Source: Martensiomyces pterosporus
Taxonomy: Eukaryota; Kickxellomycota; Kickxellomycetes; Kickxellales; Kickxellaceae
Length of the DNA: 64,000 nt
Assembly: GCA_025201845.1 (NCBI GenBank)
Contig: MU603966.1
Location: 84,265 to 148,264, forward strand
Direction of reading: 5' to 3'
Positions 27,614-38,824 of this stretch are shown here, piece by piece. Position 1 is the stretch's first letter. Every line of letters begins with the position of its first letter. The position numbers were made by a program, and so were the translations under genes. The notes beneath the pieces were generated by a model. That model did not search any database, was not told where the DNA came from, and saw nothing but the letters and a program-made list of their open reading frames with translations.

Positions 27614-28017
27614 TCACGTCGCTGCTCTGCGCTTGCTCTGGCGAGCATCGCTGGTGTTTTTCTCGTCATGGAACCCCAAGTTCCGCCAGTCGTCGCGATC
27701 CATCAGCTTCCTAAGTCCAAGTGAGCTCCATTGGTGGGCGTTGCAGTTAGCTGGGCCATGGTCGACAATGGCGTATCTAAAGAGCGGCTGCATCTGCGTG
27801 CGTTTTGCTGTCACGCCTATACTTACTTTTGCATCCGGCACTCCAGGTATTCCTTGGACATTGCCCTGCAGATCTTGCTGCTTCCCTGGTTTCCACTGAG
27901 GCACTCCAGGTACTTGGACATAAATTCCTTGCACTCGCCGCCATGATCCAAGGGGAAGCTGCCGCGGTCCGGCGGCGTCGGCTTGACATTAATCGTGGGT
28001 GGTCCTCCGAAACTCAT
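27614..28017 (-). CDS. COX19: Cytochrome c oxidase assembly factor Cox19
   Basis: Two exons on the minus strand, 28017-27827 and 27710-27614, with a 116-nt intron (GTAAGT...TTAG), give 95 residues. The N-terminus MSFGGPPTINVKPTPPDRGSFPLDH is nearly diagnostic for Cox19. Two CX9C helices follow (CKEFMSKYLEC and CRAMSKEYLEC), and exon 2 restores the family's LMDRDDWRNLGF ending. Twin-CX9C proteins are oxidised by Mia40 in the intermembrane space. Cox19 supports copper delivery to complex IV together with Cox11. The unspliced frame stops right after the second motif, so the intron is needed. Confidence 0.94.
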
Positions 28018-28416
28018 GCTCCCTGAAGCCTAAAAAGCAGAACCAAAATCGTGTCGATTCAAGAGTCTACTGGAAATTGTATAAAGAAACAGCAAAGAGA
28101 GAGAAAAAAATACAAAATCCGCACACTGCCGCACCGCTGAGCAGATGCGATTTGTATGGCGATATCCACGCGAAAGAATATGGTACCATTTTCCGTTCTG
28201 CACAGACAGGTTAGAGGCAACAAGAGACAAAGCTGGCCTCGACCAATGCCACAGAAAAGACAAGGGACGGCTGGAAGGCCTGCAGAATACGAGCAGAGCT
28301 AGCACTGAGATGCGATGCCATAGCCAGCGGCAATTCTTTTGCTGATGCTGTCAGATTTTTGGCTGAAAAAGGGAGGAAAATGAGGGGCTACAGAGACGCA
28401 GGGTTATAGGCAGAAT
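28018..28416. other. Spacer between COX19 and NOP2
   Basis: About 400 bp, A-rich near 28080-28110, with no visible gene. It serves as the COX19 promoter and the NOP2 3' end. Confidence 0.5.
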
Positions 28417-30336
28417 CTAGTGCTTGTGCTTCTTTTGCTTTGTCTTGGCACCGCTGCCAGCAGGGACGATGACCTGGTTATCGGCAGTCTGGATCTTGTT
28501 GGAGATCTTCTTGAATTTGGCAACAAAGAAGCCGTCCATGTTGTGTGCATGCGGGTAGAAGCGGCGGGTCAGCGAGAGCGAGCTGTGGAAGGTGTGTCCA
28601 CGGAAGCGCGTGAAGCCAGGGCGGCCAAAGTCAAGGCCAGTCGAGACAAGCTTGATGTTGGGGCGCTTGCTCAGGGCATAGTTTACAACTGCCTCGTCCT
28701 CATCGACAGTGACCGAGCAGGTCGAGTAGACGATGTAGCCGCCTGTGGGCGAGTCTGCGTTGACCGAGTCAATTGCCGACAGAATCAGCTCCTTCTGCAG
28801 ATGCGTCAGCATGCTGAAATCGTCCTGGCTCTTGTTGACCTTGACCGAAGCGTCCTTGGAGATAACGCCAGTTCCGCTGCAGGGCGCATCGAGCAGGACA
28901 CGGTCAAACCCGCCCATGACCTTTGGGAACTCGCGGCCGTCGTAGTTGCACACAAGCGCGTTGCTGATGCCCAGCCGATGGATGTTGGCAACCAGGGCCT
29001 TCTCACGCTCCTTGTTGGCATCGTTAGCAACCACAAGACCAGTGTTCTTCATCAGCGCTGCACAGTATGTTGTCTTGCCACCGGGGGCAGCAGACATGTC
29101 CAGGACCTTTTCGTTCTCTTGGGGAGCGAGTGCCATCACTGGCAGGAAGGAGGATGCAGCCTGGATCATGTAGTGTCCAGCCATATACTCCGGCGTAGCA
29201 CCAACAGGGACAGGCGAATCGTAAATAGTAAGGCCGACCTTGGTCCACTTGCCGATTGGGTCGAGGTTGACGCCACGGTTGATCAGGGCCTGCGCCAGAT
29301 CACGTCGCCGGGTCTTGAGAGTGTTTGTGCGGATGGTGACTGGGCGAGACACCTCGTTGGCCTCAAAGAACTCCACGGCCTCGCTCACAGTGAACAGCTG
29401 CATCAGCTTATCCATCAGGAACTCGTTGTAGCCATAGTAGTGGCACATGTCTCTCTTGAGCTGGTCCATGTAGTCATTGCGCGACCGCTCGGAATCACGC
29501 AGCTCAACAAAGTTGTTGAGAACGCGGATGATCTCCTGGATGCGGAGCTGCACCTGTGCGAGATCAAGCGGAGCATCCTTCTCTTGTTCGATCTGCTCCT
29601 CCGTGGGGAGAGCAAACAGCTCCCGCTCACCCTCAACAACCTCGCCCGGTGCCTTCAGCTCCATCTCAGCAAGCTCCTCCTCTTCCTTGCGCATCGCGTC
29701 GAGCCTTCTTGAGCGCTTCTCCATGTCGCGGAATGTCACAGCCTCCTCATCGCCCTCCTCATCGCCCTCCTCATCTGTATCAAACTCGTCATACGACTCT
29801 ATGCCACCATTGTCGCTATCTTCCTCGTCGTCGTCATCGCTAAGCAGAGACAAGGGCGCTTGGGTGACACCACCATCCGACTCCTCCTCGCTCTCGCCCT
29901 CAGCCTCCTCCTCGGCAAGCTCGCTGCCGCTATCAAATTCGCTCATCGACTCATTGTCATCCTCATCGTCCGACTCCATGGGTGCATTGTCCCAGCCGTC
30001 ATCGGCTGCGCCGTCGAAAGAGATAGCAGCAGGAGAGCCATCCTCGTCGCTGTCATCATCCTCGCTCTCCGGGTCGGCGATCTTGGCCCTCTTCGACTTG
30101 GCTGCGGGCTTCTCTTGCTTCGCCTGGCGCTTGCTGCCAGTGCTCGCCTTGGCAGAGGCTGGCTCCCGGCCACTGCGCTTGTTTGCTGCGTTCTTGGCCC
30201 TGTTGGCCTCTTGCTTGCGTGTGCGAACAGCCTCGTGCTTCAGCTGGTCATGCAGCGTCTTGGTCACCTTTCCTGTGGCTTTCTCCTTCTCCAGCGAAAG
30301 AGGAGCGTCTTGCTTGTTCTTTGCACGGCGACCCAT
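28417..30336 (-). CDS. NOP2: 25S rRNA (cytosine-C5) methyltransferase Nop2
   Basis: A 639-residue single-exon protein. The first 215 residues are charged: a basic nuclear region (KKQ/KRSGR), then long acidic Asp/Glu tracts typical of nucleolar proteins. The catalytic NOL1/NOP2/Sun domain shows LDMSAAPGGKTTYCAAL (AdoMet loop), DAPCSGTGV (motif IV, release cysteine) and YSTCSVTVDEDE (motif VI, nucleophilic cysteine). The preceding MIQAASSFLPVMALAPQ block and the closing HNMDGFFVAKFKK also match. Nop2 methylates a cytosine in the large-subunit rRNA and is needed for 60S assembly. The Lys/His-rich end (TKQKKHKH) is usual. Confidence 0.96.
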   Translation of the reverse strand: MGRRAKNKQDAPLSLEKEKATGKVTKTLHDQLKHEAVRTRKQEANRAKNAANKRSGREPASAKASTGSKRQAKQEKPAAKSKRAKIADPESEDDDSDEDGSPAAISFDGAADDGWDNAPMESDDEDDNESMSEFDSGSELAEEEAEGESEEESDGGVTQAPLSLLSDDDDEEDSDNGGIESYDEFDTDEEGDEEGDEEAVTFRDMEKRSRRLDAMRKEEEELAEMELKAPGEVVEGERELFALPTEEQIEQEKDAPLDLAQVQLRIQEIIRVLNNFVELRDSERSRNDYMDQLKRDMCHYYGYNEFLMDKLMQLFTVSEAVEFFEANEVSRPVTIRTNTLKTRRRDLAQALINRGVNLDPIGKWTKVGLTIYDSPVPVGATPEYMAGHYMIQAASSFLPVMALAPQENEKVLDMSAAPGGKTTYCAALMKNTGLVVANDANKEREKALVANIHRLGISNALVCNYDGREFPKVMGGFDRVLLDAPCSGTGVISKDASVKVNKSQDDFSMLTHLQKELILSAIDSVNADSPTGGYIVYSTCSVTVDEDEAVVNYALSKRPNIKLVSTGLDFGRPGFTRFRGHTFHSSLSLTRRFYPHAHNMDGFFVAKFKKISNKIQTADNQVIVPAGSGAKTKQKKHKH

Positions 30337-30636
30337 TTCAGCGAATCAGCAATAAATAAGGAGACAGACGGAAGAGAAAATAAAGCGCCTGGCCAAAAGT
30401 GAAGAGACCGCGAGCGCAGAAAAGCTGGCTGTGCTGTTGGCTGCCAGCAGCACTCCCACTGTGAATTTTTTTTTCTGGCCCTTACTTTTTCGCTCGGTCC
30501 TGATCGGAGAATTGATCGCAGCTGAGCGTAATCCAGGTCAGCAGATCAACGCGATGTGATGGGGGTATTATTTGTGAGCAAAGGAGATAAAAGCAGAAAT
30601 CAAACAAGGGGAGAAGGGAGGCGGCGGCTCGGATGT

Positions 30637-33610
30637 CTAGGCAGAGGACAGAGTCTTTGTGATGACTGACCGGCCGTCGTCGACAGAGAACATCTGCTGG
30701 GTGAACAGCGGGGATGTGTAGAACGACGAGCAGTCGTTGACGCCAAACGACGACGCCTGTGACTCGAACTCGGGCTTGGATATCTCCACGGACTCGGGGA
30801 TGTTTCCGTTGTACTTTAGCGAGTAGAACGTAAGGCGCTCCTGGACAAGCTTTCCCAGGAGATAGTAGAGCAGCTCAAAGTGGTCGCGGCGAGCGTAGAG
30901 GTACTTGTTGAACTTTCTGCGAAGAGAGCGCATGACCGAGAGCTTTTGCGCAGTGATGAATCCCTCAAGAGCAACGCGGATGGCCACCTCGACATCGTCG
31001 TTGCGCACATAGTCGCGAAGGTGCATGCGGGCATGTGCTTCGGCAAGACGGACCATCGACTCAATATGGCGGACGGTGATCGGCACGCTGCCGGTTGCGA
31101 GCGACTCGCGGCGGAGCTCGGCGTACAGGTGAGCGACCTTGTCAGAGTAGCGGTCCGACATGCGCGGCTGAACGTTCTCGCGGGCGTACATGATGTACTT
31201 GCGCAAGAGATCCTGTGGGATGACGTCCTGGGCCAGTGCCTGTGAGACTGCATCCTCGCTCCGAGGCTCTTGTGAGGCACCCAGCGATGCCTGGTAAAGC
31301 GGGTGGGAGCGCGAGTGGCTCTGGACAACAAAGCGGCCAAGCATCTCATCCTTCACCGGGTCGACCTCGTCGCGCACAACACACAGCACATCAAAGCGCG
31401 AGATGATGGGCTCGGTGAGCTCGACGTTCTGCGAGAATGGCAGCGCAGGGCGGTAGCGGCCGCCGATGGGGTTGGCAGCGGCCATGACTGAGCAGCGGGC
31501 CTGGAGTGTGGTGACGATGCCGGCCTTTGAAATAGAGATGCTCTGCTGCTCCATGGCCTCGTGAATCGACGTGCGGTCGGCGTCGTTCATCTTGTCAAAC
31601 TCGTCGATCAGGCAAACGCCGCGGTCAGCCAGAACAAGCGCGCCACCCTCAAGAGTCCACTCGCGAGTGACTGGGTCCTTGCGCACGCTCGCTGTAAGGC
31701 CAACAGCACTGGCACCCTGGCCAGTAGTAAACACTGCGCGGTGCGCAGTGCCTTCGACATACTTGAGGAACTGCGACTTTGCTGTGCCCGGGTCGCCAAG
31801 AAGAAGCACATTGATGTCTCCACGCGTGCGCAGCTTTCCGCCAATGTCCTTTGGGACTCCGCCAAACAGCGCCAGCGCCAGAGCCGTCTTGATCTGCTCA
31901 TGGCCGTAGATGGACGGTGCAATCGACCTGACAATGCGCTTGCCAATGTTGTCGTCTCTGGCCAGACCGCGAATAGCGCGCTTGTCTTCCTCAGTGAGAC
32001 GCACTGCCGCAAACTCATCGGCACGCTTGGAGACGTGGTTCGCTTCAATGACAGTGCTAAAGACAGGGAATCCTTGGCGATTGTTCAGGGAGACGTCCAG
32101 CGTGTGAGCATACACGCCAGTGACCTCGATTTCCTCGCCTGGCTTGGCGCAGTCAATGAGGTCCCACAGCAGAATGACCTCGCGGTGGCGGGGCAGGCGG
32201 CCTGGAGGGACAGAGCCCGGCGTCTCCTGCAGCGTCAGCCTTTGGTAGTTTCTGTACACGGTCTGCTCCGAGTTGAGAGTGAACGGGCCGCGCGACTGGC
32301 AGTTGACGCACATGTTGATCTTGATCTCCGACTGCGCGTCCTGGTAGAACGGGCCAAGCACAGCGCCGCACTTGCCGCAGTCAAACTTTATGTACTTGAG
32401 CTGGGGGAAGACGCCTGTGCGCCTGCTCACAACTCCGCTGACACGCACCAGGCAGTTCAGCTGCGACTGGCGCAGATCGCGGAGGGAGCAAGTGGTGGGG
32501 AGCTCGGCAATGCGAACGTGAATCTCGGACCGGATACGAGCATAGTCCGGGAACATGGTAAGCACTGCATCCATGGCGACATCGTCCATGATCGAAAGCA
32601 TCTCGCGGGGCGCATTGGCCAGAAAGTACGCCAGGAGCGGCCGAGACCGGGCCAGATGGGAGTAGGTCACCTCGAGGCTCTCTGCGTTGGCTGCTCCGAG
32701 CTGTCTGATGCGCTCGCCATATACGGACGCGCCCTTCTCGTCGACGTATGAGAGAAGGAAGTGGCGGAACTCGCGAGCGATGGTTTGACGGGGCCCAGCT
32801 TCGCTGACCCAGGCCGCGACAGACCTGCCCTTCATGTCCTTGAGGTCGTCGAGCGTAAGCGCGCGCTCCTCATCGGCGACGTCCAGTGCCATGTCGAGCA
32901 AGTGCGCATGCTTGCTCTCAAGACCGCCAGCGCCACGGCGCCCACGCCCACTGCGGCCAAACCTGGCATCCTCCTCATCCTCAAAGTCCTGCATGAATGC
33001 CAGTGGGATGCGCGACTTGGGCTCGCCACGCCCCTCTTCAAAGTCGCGCCGCCTCAAGCGCGCCTCAACGCGGGCGCGCTCAGACGGGTCCATCGATGCA
33101 AACTCGGTCTCATCCAGCATATCCTCGTCGTATCTGTCGAGCTTTTCGTTGAAACGATAGTCACGGTCCATGTTAGGCCCAAACAGGTCCTCCCCCTCGT
33201 CGTCCTCATCCTCCTGCTCGAGAGCCAGCAGCTCGCCCTCGTGCTGGAGCTCGTCGGCCAGCTCCACGTCCTCAAGGCGGTCAGGTAGGTCATCATCCAG
33301 CTCTTCATCCTCGTCGTCTGCTGGCGTGAACCCAGGGAATGGGGAGAATGGAGGGGGGCTTGAGGGAGGAAGAGTTGGGTCAGCCATGCGGACCGGAGAG
33401 CTCGATCCAAAGATCATGCCACCTCCAGGCGTGGCAGGAAAGCTCACGTCGTCCTCATCGTCCGAGAGTGCCCCTGCTTGGCGCTTGCGGTTGTGTGAGT
33501 TGCTCTATAGGTGTGCTGAAGGCGCTTGTTAGTAGCGCTGTTGGGGGCAGCAGTGCGGAAGCCATTGGCACAGACGGAGCAGCCTAGCTGCGGCAGTGCT
33601 TGCTTACCAT
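30637..33610 (-). CDS. MCM2: DNA replication licensing helicase subunit Mcm2
   Basis: About 956 residues. The N-terminus is acidic with an EDLFGPNMDRDYR segment characteristic of Mcm2, the histone-binding region in orthologues. A four-cysteine zinc finger (CGKCGAVLGPF...CVNCQSRGPF) sits near residues 375-405. The MCM AAA+ core has Walker A GDPGTAKSQFLKY, Walker B CLIDEFDKM and the arginine-finger block SRFDVL. The proposed start is a three-base coding exon, ATG at 33610-33608, followed by a 103-nt intron (GTAAGC...CTATAG, with TACTAAC branch site). Exon 2 (33504-30637) then gives M-SNSHNRKRQAGALSDDEDD. Without the splice no ATG precedes the conserved N-terminus. Mcm2 is part of the Mcm2-7 helicase. 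Confidence 0.95.
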
Positions 33611-34164
33611 TACTACTTTATATGGATGTCAGAGTCAGCGGCGAGTGCGTAAGGCCACGCTACGGTTGTTTGGATGGCAGGAGCAAATGGGTGTCTCGCT
33701 AAAAGGGAGAGTGAATGGAGGAGAATCGCTGCCGCAAATTTTGAGGGGTAGCGAGTGCTTGCACCAGTTGCAAAAGTGGTAAAAGACGCCAAAGGTGAAG
33801 AGAGCGGGAAAGAGAAGGGAAGAGCAGAAAAGCGGCTGCCGAGGCAGGAACGATATGACAATATAAAAAAAAGCAGGCTGTTTACCGTTTGTTGGCCATT
33901 TGGGAGCGATTTAATCCTTGTTTACGCTAAACGTGTCCAGCCAATGAGCTGCTTGACGCCTTGATCAGCACAAAAGAACCCCATGGCGGCACGCCCTGTG
34001 CCAGCAGGAGCAGAGGATTGGGCAGCTTTGGTGTATTAAGTAGACTAATAAAGAGAGGAGCGAGTGAAGACGGAAATGCAAAAAAAAATAAAGTAGGGCG
34101 CAGGAAAGTGGAAACGCCGGCGGTAGAGCGAGCGGGAGATGCTATCAAAGGCCAGACGGGGCGG
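33611..34164. other. Spacer between MCM2 and the LIM gene
   Basis: About 550 bp, purine-rich with A-runs on the plus strand. It contains the MCM2 promoter and the LIM-gene 3' end. No gene seen. Confidence 0.5.
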
Positions 34165-36891
34165 CTAGACATGCCCAAACACAGTCTTTCTCTTGTTCGC
34201 GCTCTTGAATGCCTTCTGCTGGTGGATGTGCTGCTCGCACAGAAAGCGGCCGTTGAGGTTGTAGTAGACGTTGCGCAGCGGCTGCCCACACTCGTAGCAT
34301 GCAAAGCACCCGGGGTGGAAGCGGCCCTCGTACACCTGCGCGCACGGTCCCTCGATGGGCTCCTGGCACGCAACGCACAGAGAGCCATTCAGCTTGTGGT
34401 AGTCGTACTTGCAGTAGGGCATCTGCTCAAAGACATAGAACGACTTGTCCGGGAACGACTTGTGGCATTTCTGGCAGGTGAAGCAGCGGCGATGCCACCA
34501 CGAGTCCAGCGCCTGAACCGAATCCTTGGACGAGCCGCACGGCAGAGAGCACGCCTTGCATGTTGGCCCAAGCTGCTGTCTATAGTCCTTCAAGCAGTAG
34601 ACTCGTCCATGGCATTCAACGCCCTGAACAGACGCTGGCAGATCGCCAGATCCTGCCTCGGAGGATTTGACGATGGAGCCACTCGCTGTGCTGATGCCCG
34701 CCCCACACGACGCGCAATGCTGCTGGGGCCTGGATGACGCATGGACAGGCTTGCTGTGATCTGCGTTCTTGATCTGGCTCTGGCTCTGGCCCTGGCTCTG
34801 AGCACTGACCGATCTGTGGCGGTCACACACATAGCGAATGCCATCCGGCTCGCCCTCAGCCACTAGCGCATGGAAGCTTGCTGGGTGGTTAGGATCCAAA
34901 AGCCTATCACAGTCGGAGCAGCGAAAGCACATGCGGTGGAACACATGGCTGCCCACGCATGCTGGGTTGCTGTTGCCTATCCGGCCTCGGCATGCGAAGC
35001 AGGATGTGCCGCCCGACAGTGTGCTGCTGGTGCTCGCCGTGCTGACGCTGCTGTTCAGTCGAGCCTTGCGAGCGCCGTTCAAAAATGCAGCGTCGTTGCT
35101 TGGGGACGTGGGCGAGTGGCGGAAGCTGTTGGAGCTGACAACGCTTTCACGGTCGGACTCTGTGCGCATCTCGACGTTCAAGGCCTGCATCTCACCCATC
35201 AGATCGTCCAGCAGCGAGTCAAGCTTGGCGGTCTTGCCACCCTTTGTTGACCCTGCCGAGGCGGGGCCGCCGTTCCTGCCTTTACTCGGGGCACGGAAAG
35301 CAGGTGTACCACGCCCGCCCATGAGCTGCGTGTTAAGCCTGGGCAGGGGAATCGGCGAGGGCTTGCGTTGCTGCTGTTGCCCCCGGCTCAGCGACTGGCC
35401 TGCACTGGTAGAGCCATAGACTGGTTGTGGCGACGAGGGCACTGGGAGCTGTGGGCGGGGCTCGTATGGAGAGCCCATGGTGATGCTTGATGCGTCGCTG
35501 CTTGGAGAGGGAGGGATGAGGGAGGAGAGCATATCGAGAGTGGTTTGCGCGGAGGAAGCCCCAAGCGGCATTTTTGTTGACGAATTAGGTGTGGATGAAG
35601 AGGTACCGGTGTTGGAGCGAGGAGATTTGTGTGCAGCAGTCGGAGAGAGAGGAGAGGCAGCAGGACTGCTTGGCTTGGCCGAGTGGTTGCGGGATGATAT
35701 ACGAATCTGTGCATCCACGCTGGATGAAGCTAGCTTGATGTGCGTGCCGTCGCCCTTGCCTCTGTCTTCCAACTTTCCAGCTGGCGCCGCCGTTGTTGTT
35801 GTCGTGCCTGGAACAATTGCGTTGCCGCTGCGCTTGGGTTTTGTTTGGGCCTTCGCAATCGTGCCAGCAGCTGGGCTGTCACCACGGCTAGTAGATGGGT
35901 GTGCATGCAGGGTATTGTCCATGCTCGTCTGAAGGTGGCTTTTCGTTGTGTTCAATGTGCCGTTGCTGCTGCTGGCACTGCTGCTGCTGCCCTTGCTTTT
36001 GTGCCACGGGGCAGAGGGTGAGGAGCTGGAGGCAGAGGCAGCCGCTGCTGCTGCTGTGCTGCCTCTGCCCATGGCTGAGTTTATTGTTGCTGCGCTGCCA
36101 GTAGTAGTTGGTGCAGTAATGCCGTCAGTTGCCATCCTGTCTGCAAGCCTTTGCAGCAAGTCGCTCGACGAGCTTCTGTTGTATGCTCCCAAGGCCGGTG
36201 CAGCTGCTGTTGCCGGTGCAGCCGGTGTCTGAGTCGGAATGCCTCTGCTAGAGCCGCTGTTGCCTGGGCGGTCGTGACTGGAGTCAGGCTTGCTAACTGG
36301 CAGCACGCCAAGTAGCTGCTCCCGCGCTTCTTCCAGCCTTGACGAGTTGTCACGACCGCTCTCCTGCTCAGGCAATGGCTGTCTGCTGCTGTGGCTGCTC
36401 TGCGGGCCACTGCTGCTACCACCTCCCTGCTTCGAGGAGTTCAGCGGATTGATATCGCTCATATATGCGTCGATGCTGGCGTTGCTCTCGTTGCCGATGC
36501 GATCTGTGTGCGGGCGATTTGGGGAGGGGCCGTCTCTGTAGAAGCTGCCGTTGTCCAAGCCGCTGTCGTGGTTGGCTGACCCAGGCAGAATATCGGAAAA
36601 ATCAAAATCGTCAGCTGCATCTGGATCCTCAGCAAGAAAGCTCAGAGATGGTTTGTACGCGTCGGGGAATGCTCTGCTCTCGATGGCTTTGCGGTCACCA
36701 GAATCGGCGACATCAAAGAACGTGCTCAAGCCGCGAGATTTAAAGTCCTTTGGGAAGGAGGGCACGGGCGGCTGTTCGGGGCATTGGTGCTGGCCGATCA
36801 GTCGGATGTGGACGTCCTGGTTGCACTGTGCGCACTTCATCGTTGGGATGACAGTGCTGTCTCGTATGCTCCGATCTAGCATGGATGACAT
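34165..36891 (-). CDS. Paxillin-like LIM-domain protein (Pxl1-type candidate)
   Basis: A 908-residue single-exon protein. The N-terminus has a short Cys/His cluster (MKCAQCNQDVHIRLIGQHQC). About 550 residues of Ser/Thr/Ala-rich low-complexity sequence follow, with many SP sites. The C-terminus has three to four zinc-binding LIM modules: CFACRGRIGNSNPAC...CSDCDRLL, CASCGAGIS...CLKDY, CKACSLPCG...CQKCHKSF...CKYDY, and CVACQEPIEGPC...CYECGQPL...CEQH. Fungal proteins of this plan (Pxl1 type) act at the cell-division site and in polarity by binding formins and Rho regulators. No RhoGAP domain is present, which argues against Rga/Lrg proteins. The assignment to Pxl1 is by architecture. Confidence 0.8.
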   Translation of the reverse strand: MSSMLDRSIRDSTVIPTMKCAQCNQDVHIRLIGQHQCPEQPPVPSFPKDFKSRGLSTFFDVADSGDRKAIESRAFPDAYKPSLSFLAEDPDAADDFDFSDILPGSANHDSGLDNGSFYRDGPSPNRPHTDRIGNESNASIDAYMSDINPLNSSKQGGGSSSGPQSSHSSRQPLPEQESGRDNSSRLEEAREQLLGVLPVSKPDSSHDRPGNSGSSRGIPTQTPAAPATAAAPALGAYNRSSSSDLLQRLADRMATDGITAPTTTGSAATINSAMGRGSTAAAAAASASSSSPSAPWHKSKGSSSSASSSNGTLNTTKSHLQTSMDNTLHAHPSTSRGDSPAAGTIAKAQTKPKRSGNAIVPGTTTTTAAPAGKLEDRGKGDGTHIKLASSSVDAQIRISSRNHSAKPSSPAASPLSPTAAHKSPRSNTGTSSSTPNSSTKMPLGASSAQTTLDMLSSLIPPSPSSDASSITMGSPYEPRPQLPVPSSPQPVYGSTSAGQSLSRGQQQQRKPSPIPLPRLNTQLMGGRGTPAFRAPSKGRNGGPASAGSTKGGKTAKLDSLLDDLMGEMQALNVEMRTESDRESVVSSNSFRHSPTSPSNDAAFLNGARKARLNSSVSTASTSSTLSGGTSCFACRGRIGNSNPACVGSHVFHRMCFRCSDCDRLLDPNHPASFHALVAEGEPDGIRYVCDRHRSVSAQSQGQSQSQIKNADHSKPVHASSRPQQHCASCGAGISTASGSIVKSSEAGSGDLPASVQGVECHGRVYCLKDYRQQLGPTCKACSLPCGSSKDSVQALDSWWHRRCFTCQKCHKSFPDKSFYVFEQMPYCKYDYHKLNGSLCVACQEPIEGPCAQVYEGRFHPGCFACYECGQPLRNVYYNLNGRFLCEQHIHQQKAFKSANKRKTVFGHV

Positions 36892-36937
36892 TTAATGCAG
36901 CGAGAGTTTGTGTATGTGTGCGTCTTAGAGCGGCCTG

Positions 36938-36999
36938 TACGTGTGCGAGTGTGTGCGAGTGTGTGCGAGTGTGTGCGAGTGTGTGCGAGTGTGTGCGTG
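36938..36999. repeat. Simple tandem repeat, about six 10-bp units
   Basis: GTGCGAGTGT repeated head-to-tail just 5' of the LIM gene start, in its leader or promoter. The rest of 37000-38824 has no supported gene. One antisense frame of 247 codons (37371-38114) is low-complexity, with runs of Pro, and is treated as chance. Confidence 0.85.
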
Positions 37000-38824
37000 T
37001 GCAGCAAGGGAGCGATATAGTGCGAGATAAGAGCAGGAGGAATAGTATTGCGGAGGGAGAAAGAGAACGAGTCAGGGCAAAGATAGTGCCCAAGCGAGCC
37101 ACGGGAGAGTTGCCGTAGATGATATCTGCGTCTCAGCCCAGAAGAGAGCAGGAAGCTGCAAGGATTTTTCCTGATGGTCAATAGCCGTGCTCAGACGGGA
37201 AACCGCTTGGAGTGAATGCGAGGTGGCTGGATTGTCCCGAGCGTTTGTATTGTTGGCCACGCTTTCATGCGACTCTGAAGCCGTCGGTGCTGCTGGCCTT
37301 TTTTATCCAGCTGCTGCCCAATAGCGTTGTGGTGAGTAAAAAAAAAAAAATAGAAAGCAAAGGCGAGGATTCAAGAGCACAAAGAAATTGTGCGGAAAGG
37401 CAACAGACAGCAGGCTGCCTGGATGGGACAAGATGAGCTGAGGAGTCCGAGGTGAGATACGATGAAGAGCGTGTGCGTGTGCGCAGTGCTTGCGTATGAG
37501 GCGGACCTTTGCTGGGTGCTGGCCTTGGGGCTGTTTGGTACGGGCAGTAAACCCAGTAGCGCCTTTACAGAATGGCTGAGGAGGAGAGTGGAAGTGTGGG
37601 CTGGTGGTGGTGGTGGTGGTGGAGAAACTGGCAACTTGGTAGTAGCAGTATGTTTGCAACTAGATATGCAGTAAGCCGAGCAAAGAAAGGCTACTATGAA
37701 GAGTGAGCGTCCGGCGCTGGCAAAATGAGTAGACGATGCCGCCGTGTATGCGACGTAGCTGCTGGCCTGTATTCGCGCGCAAGAATAAATAATGCCTAGT
37801 AGTACAGAGGTAATAATAACAAGTGGAGGCAGCAGCAGGCAGAGCGGAAATGTCTGGAAAGGACAGAAGGGTGCCAGCGGCCTCAGACGCTCCATCTCCC
37901 GCTTTTGTGGTTTGCGTGCAGTTCTGAATTGACTGATGCGCCTTTCTGTCCATCCCCTGTTTGTTTTCGTTCGTTGAGCGTAAACAAGCGCAAGCAGGCA
38001 GCTCAGTGTGCCTTCCCCCACGCCTCCGTGCTTGATGTTCGCCGGGCGCGGGGAGGTGCGTGCGGGGGGGGGGTTGGAGCAGCATAAAAACAGGAGCAGT
38101 GTCGATCCCAGCATGTAGAGGCTACAGCCATTGCTGGTGCCCTTGCTGTCCGAGCAAGGGGAGATTAGCGCTGGATGCGTAGCCTCCCCACATAGCTTGC
38201 TGGGTCATCCACTAGCTGCGCTGTGTCGACAGGCAGTCAGTCTTTTGTGGCAGGCTTGCAACCACAACGAGGCCCACGTCTCTTCTTCCTCTCTGCCTAC
38301 GCATGGCGGCACCCACACCGCATTAGGCACCCATTCCAGAAAAGCCAGAACGTGCTGCCTGCGTGTGCTGTGCTCGCTCACAATGCCGCCGCGCCGTGCA
38401 AATTAAAGTTCCTACACGCTTATGCCTCTGCCGCATCCGCGTGGTGCTGCAGTGCATGCACAAGTGCATACATGTCGGGTGTGTGAATCCGTGTGCTTTG
38501 CACATGCGTCAGAGCTGCTGAGACATGATGTCAGCCTGACTGAGCGGCCCCTCCTTCGCTCAATGGCTGCTCGCCATCTAGCATAACCCATACCAAAGAA
38601 AAGAAGGAATCACAAAACGCCGCTTTGGCTTTTCTCCATCACATTAAAAATAGCCTGCAGCCGTGCCACTAGGCTGCTGTCTATATATAAGTGCGGAGCC
38701 ACTGCTCTCAAAGAACCTGGCACACGCGGCGAACGAAAAAAAACTGCAGCAAATATAATATTTCCCCTGAATATGTAGCGCGATATCTCATTCGCGTGTG
38801 CCTGGACCTTTGCTGGCCAGCCAG

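Noticed and set aside
28420..29712. 430-codon plus-strand frame opposite NOP2
   Set aside because: Antisense shadow of a conserved methyltransferase; no domain of its own.
31561..32751. 396-codon plus-strand frame opposite MCM2
   Set aside because: Antisense shadow; GC-rich codon bias leaves the reverse strand open.
37371..38114. 247-codon minus-strand frame upstream of the LIM gene
   Set aside because: Low-complexity, with Pro and Ser runs from simple repeats and no coding bias; more likely leader or promoter.
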